Counted from the stretch's first letter, positions 36,291 to 49,145 are shown. The stretch is 64,000 nt of DNA from Platerodrilus igneus (GCA_036346225.1 JARFIW010001344.1:875001-939000); one strand, 5' to 3'. The notes: generated from the letters alone by a model not told the origin. Program-made: numbers and translations.

Positions 36291-36756
36291 GCAAAATAGT
36301 TGTTTGTTTACTTTGTTATATCTACATAATAAACAAACTATTATTAGTTAATTCCAATTATGAATACAACCTCCAATTTACTGGCATATCAGTAAACATA
36401 GACAGCAAGATAAAAATATATCTATAACTAGTTCAGGCATTCGAGGTTTTACAGCATTTTCCATGTAAACAGAACATTAGGAGAAAACACTTTTATTTAC
36501 AGAAAAGTAAGTTGAGGAAGTACGGTTACAGATAAAAATGTATAGGTACCTTAATACTAACGTATAGAAGTAAATATGGTTTATTTCCAGACTCTAGATG
36601 GTAGTACCTATTATTCTACAAAAGTTTACAATGGGTTACTTTACCACAGGTTATTTCCTTCACCCAAAATGTACCTGATGACTAACAACTTTTTCGTTTG
36701 CAATATATCGTGCAATATTTAATAAACAGGGGTTGTCACTCAAAAATGTTTTCTAC

Positions 36757-39471
36757 TTAACCCTTATGTGGCTGAAGGTGGTACCCGGGTACTTTTAGTG
36801 CATCAAATGTGAGATATTTCATTTTTGGTAAATCGAATCATTGTGGGCTTCTAGGACATCTTCAAGTAGGTCATTATACACACATTTTAAAATTTTTAGA
36901 TACGGTGGATGTATGGGGGTTGCATTTTTTTTACTATGAAGAAATTTTACATCCTTCTGGCGGATGGTGGTACCTGGGTACCACATGTATTTTATACAGG
37001 AAAACAATGGAAAGTGTTTGTAGTAATTTATTATATTGTTATTAGTATTATATTTTAATGTTATTTACATGTTATAAAATATAATGAAAAAAATAATAGA
37101 TAATTATTTATCCTGACACTGAAGACATTTAACCCTTGCATCTGTGTGCTGAAGGCACACCGGATGTTTACAAACGCTACATGCTTTCCGAGTTTTTCTT
37201 TTTATTTTCTCTTCGCTGTGATAGCACATTTTACATATTCCTTTTACTGCGATGCGTCCAGAAGAATCCCGCTGATTTATAGAATTAGGATTATGTGAAA
37301 CTTCCAGACAAATTCCTAAAATGCTTTCAATCGCGCTTTTAATAAACCGATTTCGCAATATTATGGCGTTTTCACCTCTTTGAGTTACGGCAGATAAACA
37401 CAAATCACGAGCTAGGTCTTTTAGAAAATTTCGCCTCTTATTTGTACTATTATAAATTTGAGGATTGTTGTTCGTATATATGACGAAGGCACCCAGAGCT
37501 GCTACATCCAGCATGTTGTAAAAAAAGGCCAAGAGCCAGCGACTTGTTCGTCTCTTGGTTGTATAACTACCCTGCATTTCATCCATAACGTCAACGCCTG
37601 ACTTAGTATGGTTATAAAAAGAAATAATTTCAGGTTTTTTCTTCAAGGTGTCATCCACTGCATTCGTAGAGTGCATTGTAGATAATAAAACTACTGCTTT
37701 ATTTACTTTTGGCACATACGAACACAGCATAACATCTTTCTGGAATGCAAAAGTAGTAGAATAGAGATCTCTCTCTTTGCTAGCTAGAAGGACCTTAGGA
37801 ATGTAGGGTTTGTTTTTCCTAAGGGTACCAACCAAAGTGAGACCAATCAATTTTAGCATGCGAGCAAGGGGAATTGATGTGAAAAATTGTCGGTGGTAAT
37901 ATTTCGGCCCGAATTTTGTAAAGTTGACATAAATGCATAACTGTTTTTTCACCGATGTTCACTTCTCGCCCATTGCCAGCTAATTTTCCAGTGTAAATTG
38001 ATCCTTGGCATGGATAAAACGTTTTGGCATCACATACCCAGAATACCTTAATTCCATACTTAGCCGGTTTGAAGGCATGTACTGAGTAAACCTTGTCCGT
38101 CCACGATAAGGAAAAAGTTGCTCATCAACAGTTAGGTGTTCATAAGGCGAATAACACTTCAGCAGATTTTGGTTTAGCATAAGCCAAATGTCGCTTATTG
38201 CCGCAGCTTTATCCGTTTGTAATCTATCCGGTCTTGTTATGGAGTTATCAAATCTGATGAAACGTAGAATCTGTTTGAAGCGATCTCTACTCATTGCTGC
38301 TTTGTATAACGGTAAGGCGTCTGATTTCCACAATTCATCAATATGTTCAGTATTTGATTTATGAACGCCTGCCATTAGTAGAATCCCCAAAAAAGCATCC
38401 AGCTCCTAAACCGTAATATCTTTCCAGACTCGTGGTACCCGAGGCGAGTTTTTGTTGAAATCATAATAAACTTTTTTAGCTTTTCGATTAGACTGCTTTA
38501 TGATAATCGATTTCATTTCAGATGTCACTAATGCACAGAACGTATCTATACGTGAATGTAAAGCGGTTATTTTAGTTGGACCACCTCAAATGAAAATCAA
38601 GAGATTAGAATGGGGCAGAATAGGTATAAGTTTTTACCTCGTTTTCGAATAATATTATACAACCGCGTTTGCGTTGAACGTAGTGGATTCTTGTTCCAGA
38701 TGGTCTCATCTTTAGCACGATAAACGTTATCTGTTGGTGGTGTTGTAGTTTCTTCTTCTGGCTCCACAACCAATTCCTGTTCCTCGTCACTGTCGACTGC
38801 TACTGATATTTCGATGGGGACCCTCTCTCCAGCGCGAACATCATCGACATCTTAGTCTTCGTCGCTTACTGCTGGTACATACTCATCTTGGTCATCATCT
38901 TCATACTGATCACTAAATTCTTCGTCGAACATTACATACAAACTTTCGAGGTGCTCATCTGTTATTCTATATGCATATAAACGACAATCAATAATAATTA
39001 CAAAAGCTGTGATTTGTATTCTTGGATATCTACATAAACAAAAATATACTAAGCCAACTTACTTGTCTAATTGAAGATATCCTGTTGAATTATATGGCAG
39101 GTCAGCAGCAGGGGCTCTACTTCTAGAAGGTCGACTAACAGAAGCAGCATTGCTACCAGGAGTTTTATTTCTAGATCTATTACCAGAGGCTGCATTGCTA
39201 CCAGAACTATATTCACCGCCTTCAGAAGTACTTGGAATATTATGTTGAATTCTACGCATTGTTATAACACTGCTAAACAGTATACCGCACCACATAAAAT
39301 CACAATTCAGACTAAACATACGCTTCTCCTATCGCAGGAATGAAGGTAAAGCGTATCTTAGTTGACGCGATTATGATAGCACACCTAACATCCTGTAAAA
39401 TATACTGTGGTACCCGGGTAACACCTGTAGCCATGTATGTAAAGTTATTTTTGCAGCCTTATAAGGGTTAA
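36757..39471 (-). mobile_element. piggyBac-type DNA transposon, full length, inactive
   Basis: A 2,707-bp element (36,761-39,467) is flanked on both sides by TTAA (36,757-36,760 and 39,468-39,471), the target duplicated by piggyBac elements. Terminal inverted repeats are CCCTTATGTGGCTG on the left and, inverted, CCCTTATAAGGCTG on the right (12 of 14 identical). Subterminal near-palindromes of the type GTGGTACCCGGGTAC occur at 36,777-36,792, 36,966-36,984 (GTGGTACCTGGGTACCAC) and 39,407-39,424 and may be transposase-binding sites. The intact ends and target sites suggest a modest age, but the transposase is broken. Confidence 0.88.
37104..39259 (-). pseudogene. piggyBac transposase pseudogene with intron
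   Basis: Exon 1 runs from the ATG at 39,259 (MRRIQHNIPSTSE) to 39,063, then a GTAAGT donor. A 96-bp intron ends at an AG at 38,967, and joining keeps the frame. Exon 2 opens with an acidic region and hits a stop within the first 45 codons. The DDE core follows: LTVDEQLFPYRGR (about 38,110-38,150) carries the first catalytic Asp and GVDVMDEM (about 37,580-37,600) the third. The second Asp of the family, expected just before FFTS, is absent: the sequence there reads YHRQFFTS. Two stops lie between 37,953 and 37,979. The C-terminus has the Cys-rich zinc-binding end (CKMC, CSVC, CLQC; 37,110-37,230). It cannot transpose itself. Confidence 0.85.
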
Positions 39472-41420
39472 ACACAATCATGTACAGATAACGTGATTTT
39501 TTAAAAAACGGCATTTTTCACTTTTTTCGCGAACTTATATAGCCCTTATCAACCTGTAGATGACACCCGAGATGAAAATTTACCTAAGAAACATTGTAGA
39601 CAGTTGCCCATTCTTATTATTGGTACTGGACTTTAATCTATCCAGTAGATTATATCGCTTATTGCAATGTGTTTACGAGGTATCGATCTTTTGTATGTAA
39701 CAAAATACTAAGATGTAAGCAACTTGATATAAAAGTAATTCATATCAATAGCTAGCGATTGGAAGATGATAAATAATATATAGATATTTGCACATTCATT
39801 CACGTAAGATCTTGATTAAAAAACATATTTAAAAGAAATAAAACAGCCACTCTTAAGGTAATCTATAAACTAAAACAATATTGTGTTTGGGAGTTTTAGT
39901 GATGGATTTGAGAAACGACTATCATAAAATTGAAAATCTACTTTACGAAAATAGGAATCATTCACATAAACGTCGTAACTTTATTATGCTTCAAAATAAA
40001 GAAAGCATTCCATAACTGTGCTGAATAAATAAAAAATCCCTGTGCCTAAGTATTTATTCGAATGAATGACGACTGCTTTTTATGTGAGAAGCTTAAACTA
40101 AATTTTCTCGAAATAAATTTGAGTGTCAATAAAACGGATGGATACATAAATAAGTTATGAGCATTCTGAAATGCTTTCATATCTCATTCTAATTAGATTT
40201 CCGTTTTGAACAGTGTGTTATTAATTTTCTATTGTCCTCGTAAGGTTATTCAGAATAACATTTAAACAGTCTGACAGCTTACACTATGCAATATTTTATA
40301 CATATGTATAAACTACAAAATACTAATATATTAAAAATTCACTGCGCAACTTTCATAAAGAAAGATGTTTCAAAAGCCATCGTAAAACGTATGAGAATCA
40401 TCATATCTAGAGATGCCGCATCCGCACATATCTTGGTGGTTAACACCGGCATTAAACCAAAAAGAAATTAAATGTTTCAATTCGAGCGTGCTTTATTTAT
40501 GTCATTTCGTCGCCCGCTACCAATAAATGTTTTATGCCGATGCAGTAGTAATATAGTTTAACTGCCCAAGCATATCTAAGCATTATGTAACGAGATAATG
40601 ATTTCAGAAGAACGACTGAATGTTCCAATCTTTGTATTGCGCGGCAAAAGTCCGGCAAAATTAATTCAATATCGTAAAGTTGTTTCTTTTGCCTGTCAAT
40701 GAGAGTGGAAAGGTGTTGCAAAAATTATATTTTGGGTAGAATGCGAGATATAATTTATTAAGCTAGGAAGTTACTCCTTGTCTAAATTTTAATTAATTTC
40801 TATTCAGTAGCTCTCCTATAGTTCTTTTTCAGACGAATAATTTAATATATTCGGAATCAGTTGCGGTGTAAAATTTATAAAAATGATAACTCCTTATTAA
40901 ATAATTTCGATACCTAGATTTTTATATAGCCGTTTGATTAGTTATTTATGTTTTTCACTTGATCTTTGCGCTTGAATACCAATCCACAATCCTCTCCAAT
41001 GGGACATTCCAATGTTTTATTCTGAATTTTACAGTAATCCTAGATATTTAACCCTTAAGCGAATCTTTTGTTGCATCCATTGTTATTTTCATGGAACGTG
41101 GTTTTCAATTTCTACTCAAAACCTATTTGTCATTACCTCATGCAAACAAAGATGCAACATCATATGTATATTTTATAAAATCTCACAATTGTTAAACGAC
41201 TAATAAAAAACGCGTAAACTACTCTTTTATGAAGAATATAAAACCGAAGAAGTTCCTTATCCTAAAATATTCTCATTGCACTTCATACGCGGGTGCGATA
41301 AACGTTCGAGTAGAAGTTCGAATACATCTGCGTGTGCGTTTGTATTTATGTAAACACGTAGGTATGCGATTAAGCGACTGAGTATGAGTACATGTGCCCT
41401 TGCTTGTACCAGTGAACATG
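39472..41420. other. unassigned AT-rich DNA
   Basis: No recognisable coding region. Short ORFs (61-74 codons) have no motif. The sequence becomes GC-richer approaching the minisatellite at 41,420. Confidence 0.5.
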
Positions 41421-41424
41421 TTCG

Positions 41425-41955
41425 TTCCTGTCGTTCCTTCCGCCTTGCGCTTTGCGCCTTGCGCTTTGCGCCTAGCGCCTTGCGCCTTGCGCATTGCGCC
41501 TTGCGAATTGCGCCTTGCGCCTTGTTCCTTGCGTCTTGTGCCTTGCGTCTTACGCCTTACGCCTTGCGCCTTACGCCGGGCGCCTTACGCATTGCGTCTT
41601 GCGTCTTACATCTTTCGAATTGCGTCTTGCGTCTTACGTCCTGAGTTTTGCGCCTTGCGCCTTGCAGCTTGCACATTGCGTCTTGCGCCTTGGGGTATGC
41701 GGTTTGCGCCTTGCGCCTTACGTAGTGCGTCTTGCGCCTTGCGCATTGCGGTTAAGATCTTAAGTCTTACGCCTTGTGCCTTACGCTTTGCGCTTTGCGC
41801 CTTGCGCCTTATGCATTGCGCCTTACGCCTTACACCTTGCGCATTGCGTCTTGCGCCATGCGCCTTGCTCCTTGCGCCTTGCGTCTTGCGTCTTGCGGCT
41901 TGCGAATTGCATCTTAAGTCATGCACCTTGCGCCTTGCGCCTTACGATTTTGCTT
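41425..41955. repeat. 7-bp GC-rich minisatellite (CTTGCGC)n
   Basis: About 530 bp of degenerate heptamers, GCGCCTT / GCGTCTT / GCGCATT, in an otherwise AT-rich window. Because seven is not a multiple of three, all frames read as similar Ala-Leu-Arg-Leu-Cys strings. The long ORFs over it (41,384-42,009) are artefacts. It ends within 15 bp of an LTR start. Confidence 0.92.
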
Positions 41956-42332
41956 GGCGCGTTACGCAAGTTATGTAATCCCCCAATTGTTATATATATA
42001 TATATATAAAAGAAACTAATAATTAAGAAGTTATTAGAAATATTAGAAAATGCGCTAAGTAATGTGCAACAATGTAATGAAGGACAATTCATTTCAGTTT
42101 ATAAACGTTCAGGGGAACGGAAACGCTACTTTGTAGCACAGAGATAAGTGACACTGCAGATGTCAGGTCACAGGCGGTTGTAGATAGTCACGTACCGAGA
42201 TTACTAAGAAGTAAGCTAGCAACAAAGTAGTTATGAATAGATTTAAGATAGCAACAATGTATTATGAATAAGAGTCAAGTGTAAGCTGACATTAGGTTTG
42301 CAAGTTCCCACAGAAATGTGAGGGGGTACGGA

Positions 42333-42370
42333 TATTATAAAAGGCCCGGGAGCACCACTCGAAGACAGTT
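42333..42370 (+). promoter_or_regulatory. LTR core promoter
   Basis: TATTATAAAAGG is followed about 22 bp after its last base by GACAGTTAATCC, an arthropod initiator-like ACAGTT. This fits the U3/R border of the LTR. Confidence 0.5.
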
Positions 42371-42500
42371 AATCCATCGTTCAGCTTTAACATTGCAGTT
42401 CGTTAGATAACTCACTTTGTACAATTAATTAATATGTTTTCGACTTAGGATAATTCATTTTCAAGATTGTCAAAATTCAATGTTAATTTCTGTATAAACA

Positions 42501-42506
42501 AATAAA
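42501..42506 (+). terminator. LTR polyadenylation signal
   Basis: AATAAA about 130 bp after the predicted start, within R/U5. The assignment follows from LTR logic. Confidence 0.4.
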
Positions 42507-42567
42507 TGTGTTAAGAAGTTTGGAGAAGTCTTTTTAAAAAGGACCGCTCGCAGCCACGAACCTTAAC

Positions 42568-42578
42568 TGGCGCAGTCG
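42568..42578 (+). other. primer-binding site, tRNA-Ser type
   Basis: TGGCGCAGTCG directly abuts the LTR end TTAACT. Confidence 0.75.
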
Positions 42579-44366
42579 TAACGGATGTCAAAAGGGCACT
42601 AGCGAATCCAAAATCGAGAAACTGGTGGTCTGGAATTTCAATTCCGAATTTGGCAGAACCAAAACAGAAGTTGGAGGCGAAACAAGAATCGTTCAATCCC
42701 AGCAAACAAAAGAAGTTAAAGGCGAAACAAAAATCGTTCAAATTCAACAAAAGAAAAATTGTAGGCGATACAAGAATAGATCAAATCCAAAAGAAAACCA
42801 AAGAAGAGAAATACTCAATAAAATCAACAAGGCAACTGGTGTAAGTTCATTTTCCTTTAAACCAATTAAATTTTATTTTTATTTTTAACAAACATATGAT
42901 TTATATATGTATATTGACTATTGTTACCATTATTTTATGCAATTTTTTGAAAATAATCTACTTAGCAATTGCTAGAGATTATCTTCAAGCTGTTATTGAA
43001 ATTCTATCATTATTTTATTCTGAATGTGAAAAAGATTTATAAGAACTTGAGAAAAAGTATTTTTGAGACACAAAAACTAGAGACAATTAAAAAGTCGCAA
43101 ATTTTAAGCGCACTTGAAAATATATTACGTATTAAGTGGCGCAAGAAATTTTTTAGAAACTAAATCAAATTTCTAATTCAACAATCCGGCATTTAACTGG
43201 CACAATACTCCGAAAATTAAATCACGAATTTAAAATCTTATAACAACGTAACTACCCAAACGCAAAAAAAACTCATCGTACTCTATAAATAGACAATTTG
43301 CAATCTATTATTAAAACCCTACGTCTGTATTACGAGAATTATCCAAATGCGAAACCTCATCGTCTCATCTTAAAAAGTGAATAAAATCATTACCTTGAAC
43401 GCAACAAATATCTAATTATAGCTGCGAAACACCATTTTAAACTGTACAAGCTATTCAAAACATCGCAAATCTAAATATAACCACACGGAATCCTTCAGAA
43501 TAAAAGCTCCAAGCATTATAAATTAAATACAAGTACGACCGGAAACTTATATAAAGTATTAATTTAAATTACGTTCAACTATAAAACCAACGCAGCAAAC
43601 TATAAATAATTACCACTGAAAAACGCATATTGCAACCTCATTCATGCTTGACAATTTTAATTAAATATTTCAACGCATAAATTGTATTACTCCTAAACAC
43701 GACATTATATAATTGAGTATTTTATTGACGAAGTAGTTAATTATATAAAGACGCAACCTATTCAAACCAAAATTTTTAAGAAAGATCAAATTGTAATAAA
43801 TCACCACGATTACTGAATAACATCCACAGTATCTTTAAAATTAACCTTGCAACTAAGTAACTGGCAACATCCTGCAGCAGATTACAACATAATAAGCATC
43901 GCAGACACCTTACAATCGCATAAACCCACGAGAAGAGATAATTATTACACACATAATTAAAATCGCCGAATTAAAATAGAAAATCTTTAATGACGCAAAG
44001 CATTCAAGTAAGATAAATTACCACAAAAACCACTCAGTCTTATTAAAACTTAACATCGGCAAATTATAAATAAACGTAACCAAACCAATACTAAACGTAA
44101 AACTTATCAAATAACTACACAACCGTGCAAGTAAATACAAATTAAGCAAATCAATTCTTTAAATAATCCGAAACAACCCAAGCTAAAAACAGCAAGTAAC
44201 CCGACGCAATTTAAACGGAAAAGTGTAAATCCAAGCAAAGAATAACACCACAAACAACGAAATAAATCCAAATTTTTCAAAGATCGAAAAACAATTAAAG
44301 TCAAATTAAAAATTTAATTAACAAGGACATTTCCCAGCCAAAATAAGTAGTGAAATAAAGATCTAC
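42579..44366 (+). other. retroelement leader with 45-bp tandem repeat
   Basis: About 1.8 kb between PBS and gag without coding evidence. At 42,676-42,806 there are about three copies of a 43-45 bp unit starting GGCGAAACAA (42,676, 42,721, 42,764). The first two are 45 bp apart and encode a 15-residue repeat in one frame (GETKIVQ-type), but no family is recognised. Confidence 0.5.
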
Positions 44367-45578
44367 ATGGAGATAATACTCAAATTTAACGGTTACCAAT
44401 GCTTACTCATTAATTTTATTAAAGCTTCTGAAATATTCCTAAAAACATTCTATTAGCCTGGTGATAACGAAAGGAACATTTTGCTTATCCGCCTTATAAT
44501 AAGTAAACTAACCGGAAGGGCACTAACATTAATCGCCAGTCGAGATAACCTAGATCAGTGGGAGGAATTCAAACGCGTATTAATAGCATATTTTGGAGAT
44601 TAGAGAAACCTGAAATGTCTAGTGAAAGATTTCATAAACCTTAGAATGGAACACAACCAATCCCCATATCAATTTGGAATGAAATGCCACAATGTAAGAA
44701 GCTTAATCTTGACATAACTCAAAATTGAAGAAATCGACCCAAATGTAAGACTTTTAAAAACAAAAATGTACGACGAGGTGGCATTAGACACATATCTACA
44801 TGCACTACCCGAACGACTTTCAGATAAAATTAGATTTCAACATCCCCAAGACTTAGAAGAAGCAATGAATATGATAATCGAAGAAAAAAATGTAATGTAC
44901 TACAGAAACCAACTATATAACCCCAACGCGAATAAAAGCTACACGCCAATAAAGACCATACAACCCGCGAGACAAACAAGTCCACAACAAAAATTTACCC
45001 CGTTCAATGCACAAACAAACCAAACGCGAACCAACAATCTACATTTTAACAATTCGAGTTTTGGTAATTCAAAATTTAACAATCAATATAAACAATTTCC
45101 AAAACCAACATTTTACCCAAACTTTTCAAAACTCGCATTTCAACTAACATTCAACCCAAACTTTTCAAAATCCGCATTTCAACCGAGATTCAACCAAAAT
45201 GTAAATCAGCAAAGACCAGCATTCAACGCGAATCCTATTAGAAACTCACCGATGATAAACAATAATAATCGCAATAACTATTATAAACCCACACCAATGG
45301 ATACCTAATCTGGTAACACTAGACCCAACACCAAAATAACACACATTAGACCAAACCCCAATCAAAAACGCACTTTCACCTCAGAAGAGCTATTTCATCA
45401 AGAAGTAGAGGAGTATGAAGTTGACCAGAATAATTGCAATCGACCGTGTACAAACAAGGAACAAAACCAATCAAACCATTACGAACGCGAGGAATCATAC
45501 GAAACTTACAAAGAGGACGACGAAGAAAACGCGTGCTCAAATATTCAAATGGACCAATTTATAAACGACCAAACGTAA
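44367..45578 (+). pseudogene. gag of the gypsy/17.6-like element
   Basis: One frame from the ATG at 44,367 shows a gag core: ILKFNGY near the start, ISKLTGRAL at about 44,500-44,530, and LPERLSDKIRF followed by a helical stretch near 44,810-44,880. A long Asn/Gln/Phe-rich region with FNPNFSK-like repeats (45,050-45,290) and an acidic end (45,380-45,570) follow. No CCHC knuckle is present, as is usual for this group. In-frame stops occur in the core (near 44,454, 44,604 and 44,717) and at 45,306, so no full protein can be made. The last 450 bp before 45,306 are open, as is the acidic tail after it. Confidence 0.75.
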
Positions 45579-45760
45579 TAAACTTAAATAATATGAATCA
45601 CTTTGTACTACCCTATATCGAGATACCCCACGCTGAATTTAAACTACTAATCGATACCGGATCATCAAAAACATTAATAAGCCCGCGAATGACAACACAC
45701 TACAATTTTTTAAAATTGCTCCCAATACCCAAATCATATTTATTTGTTCTTCCACTGTAA
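45579..45760 (+). pseudogene. aspartic protease fragment of the gypsy/17.6-like element
   Basis: In a different frame from gag, after its stop, the sequence encodes LLIDTGSSKTLIS (about 45,640-45,680), the catalytic loop of a retroviral-type aspartic protease. It ends at 45,760; no RT, RNase H, integrase, envelope or 3' LTR follows. A 19-bp piece of the gene (ATGACAACACACTACAATT) is repeated at 45,688 and about 45,810, marking rearrangement at the break. Confidence 0.75.
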
Positions 45761-46690
45761 AATTCATCTTGAAAACTCCTTCAAAGATTACATTTAAAAC
45801 AGAACTGATAATGACAACACACTACAATTAATAAACCTAAATGACATTTTGATTGTAATTGTTATTTTTTTTAAAGCCTGTCTGATTTCCTGTTTGAACA
45901 TTTTCTATAAAATGCATATTGTTGATCTGGCAGATTTTTGTTGATAGCGTATTATTGTAGGTTGTTACATCTTTAGTGAAAATTGTTATTGGATAAGTGT
46001 AGTTGATTGTTAATCAAAATGTATTAATTGTTATATAATATTCTCCAATAGTAAGTTATTTTTAGTTATGTATACTAAAAACATTCTTAAAATTTGAAGA
46101 AAATCAAAAATATCTCAGAAAGTAATGGATTTAGGTATAGGGAATGCTTAACAAAAATGAAAGGGCACTTAATGCACTATCATTGTAGTATAAAAATTGG
46201 TAGGATGCTATTTAAAAAAAATTAAAAAAATTGCATTCTGCGAAACCCGACACACCCTGTATACTGTAAAGAAATTTCAAAAAAGTGATAATTGCAAATA
46301 TACTATGGTATATAGTAAAATTTTCTGCATCTTGAAAATTCTCATAAGTTGCGTATTAGTGCAGTGGCATTGTATCTAATCAAGGTTATTTTTTCTAAAA
46401 ACAGTTGGATATCTCAAAAACTAAAAAAAATAGATAGATATAATTTGATATCAAGTTAAAGCTCTTTTTATGGGCTTTCCAAAAATGTAATAATATATAG
46501 GGTGTTCCATTTAAAAAAATATAAGTTGAATATGCCCTGGAATTATGAAACACCCTATATACTTTCAAATATTTTTTAAATGTGCACTTTAGGCATGTCT
46601 AATATGCCTCAAAATTTGGTTTACGTAGCTTTTATAATAACGGAGTTATCGACCATTGCCACACTAAAAACTCACCCTGTATATATTACA
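45761..46690. other. AT-rich DNA with CACCCTGTATA motifs
   Basis: No gene. ACACCCTGTATA-type motifs occur at about 46,251, 46,498 (inverted), 46,551 and 46,672. The 46,498/46,551 pair forms an inverted repeat about 65 bp across. This resembles short dispersed elements with AACACCCTGTATA ends that are frequent in arthropod genomes, but I cannot name a family. Confidence 0.4.
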
Positions 46691-46817
46691 GTTCCGGCAA
46701 AACTGAGATGCAGGTTCAAATCCTGTCCAAGGCCTTATATTTTCCTTCTTTCAATTACTAGCTCGATTTGAAATGATCATTTGTGCTTTACTTAAAAAGT
46801 CTAAGTTATTATTTCAT

Positions 46818-46822
<5 letters not shown>
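46690..46822 (+). repeat. 3' part of tRNA-like repeat unit
   Basis: ATGCAGGTTCAAATCCTGTCC (box-B-like T arm, in pieces) is followed by the tail ATTACTAGCTCGATTTGAAATGATCATTT and TTATTATTTCATCTTA. It matches the repeats at 49,240-49,407 and 53,207-53,850. It is cut at a (TA)n tract. Confidence 0.6.

Positions 46823-46865
<43 letters not shown>
46819..46865. repeat. (TA)n microsatellite
   Basis: TA run on the left border of the solo LTR. Confidence 0.97.
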
Positions 46866-46866
<1 letters not shown>

Positions 46867-46868
<2 letters not shown>

Positions 46869-49145
46869 CTACGAAAGTCCCACCTTTTGGGTCGACATAA
46901 ATTGCTCTGTAATCAACTACGTCCGTTGTCCTATGACTTGTGTCCCACGATTGGGTACCCATAAATACTCTGAATTCAAGCCCCACAACTTGGGTCGACA
47001 TTAGTTGCTGCGAATTTTGACTCTCTGGAAGACAACTTAAACAACAACCTTTAGATTACTTACTGAGTGCCACTAATTGCTGCAAACTGTGGAGATAATG
47101 AACTGTTGGTAAGTAGTACCTGAAACGCTTCAAAAAAATACATGCAACTAAAAAAAATATCTACTACGAAAATCACATACATTTATTACATACTCAAAAT
47201 AAGAATTATACACGCCAAATCACAATTAAAAATTACACTTCACACATTATTAATCCATTATATACAACGCCTTTATAAAATAATACATGTCATAATTTAT
47301 TTGGTATCATTACTCCAATCACTATTTACAACTGATATTACTTTATAAAGTAACCGGGTCTTCCTCTCGTAATAACTTTACCTCAGGTTTAGTACGAGCT
47401 CATAATAACCCTCAAACCTTTGTGCAAAGATAGCACATTATTTTCCAAAAGTACCCTTTTACCTTGTACATACCAACATTTGTTAATATCAATCATTTTA
47501 AATCAAAATTTCCAAATAAAAATACAATTCAATAATGCAATATAAAAATTTTATTAGTCACCTTTTAAATTTGTTCTTTTTTTAATCGTAACTTATACAC
47601 ACAATGCACAAATGGTCATTGAACACTAGTTCATATATGTAGAAAATAAGAAAAACCAAAACCAACACTTAGAGCAACAGTTACCTAGATACTAGTTCAG
47701 CATACGGCTGCCATCATTCTCACTTCGACTGCGATATACAGGAACACTATCTTGTCTTGCCATAACCATATTTTTTAGCACTAACCATTTAACCATCACA
47801 GCATCTATCTCCAGATTAAATGCATTCAATTTACTCAAGCTCCTCGACAACAACCATAAAATGTTGATGCACACCCAATTTTAACAATCACCGATATCTA
47901 TTCTAGCTCCATATGCACTCTGTTTTTGCATACTTATTGCAAATTCAAATTCAAAACAAATTTTACTTACTCAATTTAGTGCATATATATTAATTTTGTA
48001 GTCATCACCTGGTTGATAAGCTTTATGCTATTAAAACTTGTACACTATCATCAAACTCTGATTGAAGGACCAAGAGCATACTCTAAGAGAACTTAAGAGA
48101 GCGTAATTTTAAGGAAGCCCAAAACAACCTCCTGGAGTTTGTGTACAGTTTTTCACCCCACAAAAGCCTGTCAATCCAAACATACACTTTTACGTAAAAT
48201 TTGCCACTGTTTTTCCGTAATTTTGAAACATGCGCTCAAAATTTCTAGTAAAATCTTCCAACCGCCACGATTTTTCAGAAATAATTCTTTGAAACGCTAA
48301 CTAAAATTCGCAACCCATCTTTGCTTGACTTGGATCCCCGTATTTAAAACATCAGTCACCAATCAAGTTGCACTTTTAAACTGACAAAGTTAACATTCAA
48401 AACGATCCTAATGCAACAATGGTAACATTTATCTCTTTCAACATACGCTTCCAACAATACCTATCTTTTGCTGTGCACTCACTCCAGTTTGTATTGCCAC
48501 TTCTTTGTTACGATTTCATTACCCTAACACGTTATCCTCATCTCACTTGTATTTATTTTATCCTCTACGCCCTCTTTGTTTCTCGTTGTAAGCTTGAACT
48601 TGTAACGGTAACAGTTATCTCCACACCTGAGTTATAAATCTAATACAATTGACAGCAATCACCAACCCTAATTGGAATTTGCTGTTGTTTGTTCAACGCT
48701 ATCTTAAAATATACCGGGAAAATAAAAACGGTTAAATTCGCTTCTTATTTACATGTTATTAGAAAAGCTTTGACAAACGGTTTTAAAACTTTCAACACCT
48801 ATAACTATACTAAAACGGTTTAAAATACAAACGCTTTTGAAATTATACATCCTCTTTGTTATAATTAAATACAAAGCTTAAATTGTTATGGAATTTAGAT
48901 GTTCGTTTTTCTTCGGCATATTCCTATGCACAAATTTAAAATGTTATCTTATATACACTATCTTTACGGATATTTATACCTGCAAGGTTATAAAAATAAG
49001 CTTTTAGCTTCCTAAGTATTTCAGCCGAATTACTGACTTTTACACTACCTATGCAAAAAGCGTTTTCAAGCGCACTCTGTTGTTTTATATGCTAAAATAG
49101 CAACATACACCGAACAACTAAATTTTAATACTATTATAACCCCTA

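Larger units (their letters stand above)
41969..42568 (+). mobile_element. 5' LTR of a gypsy/17.6-like retroelement
   Basis: It begins AGTTATGTAATCCCC and ends CCTTAACT, directly followed by TGGCGCAGTCG (42,568-42,578). That sequence is the serine-tRNA-type PBS used by the Drosophila 17.6/297/gypsy group. AGTTA...TAACT inverted ends are typical of that group. Inside are a TATA box (42,333-42,344), an ACAGTT initiator-like start near 42,365 at the expected distance, and an AATAAA at 42,501. No second LTR is seen downstream, so the element is truncated. Confidence 0.75.

Noticed and set aside
41384..42009. Long plus and minus ORFs rich in Ala-Leu-Arg or Arg-Lys-Ala
   Set aside because: They are produced by the 7-bp minisatellite in several frames at once; no domain or codon structure.
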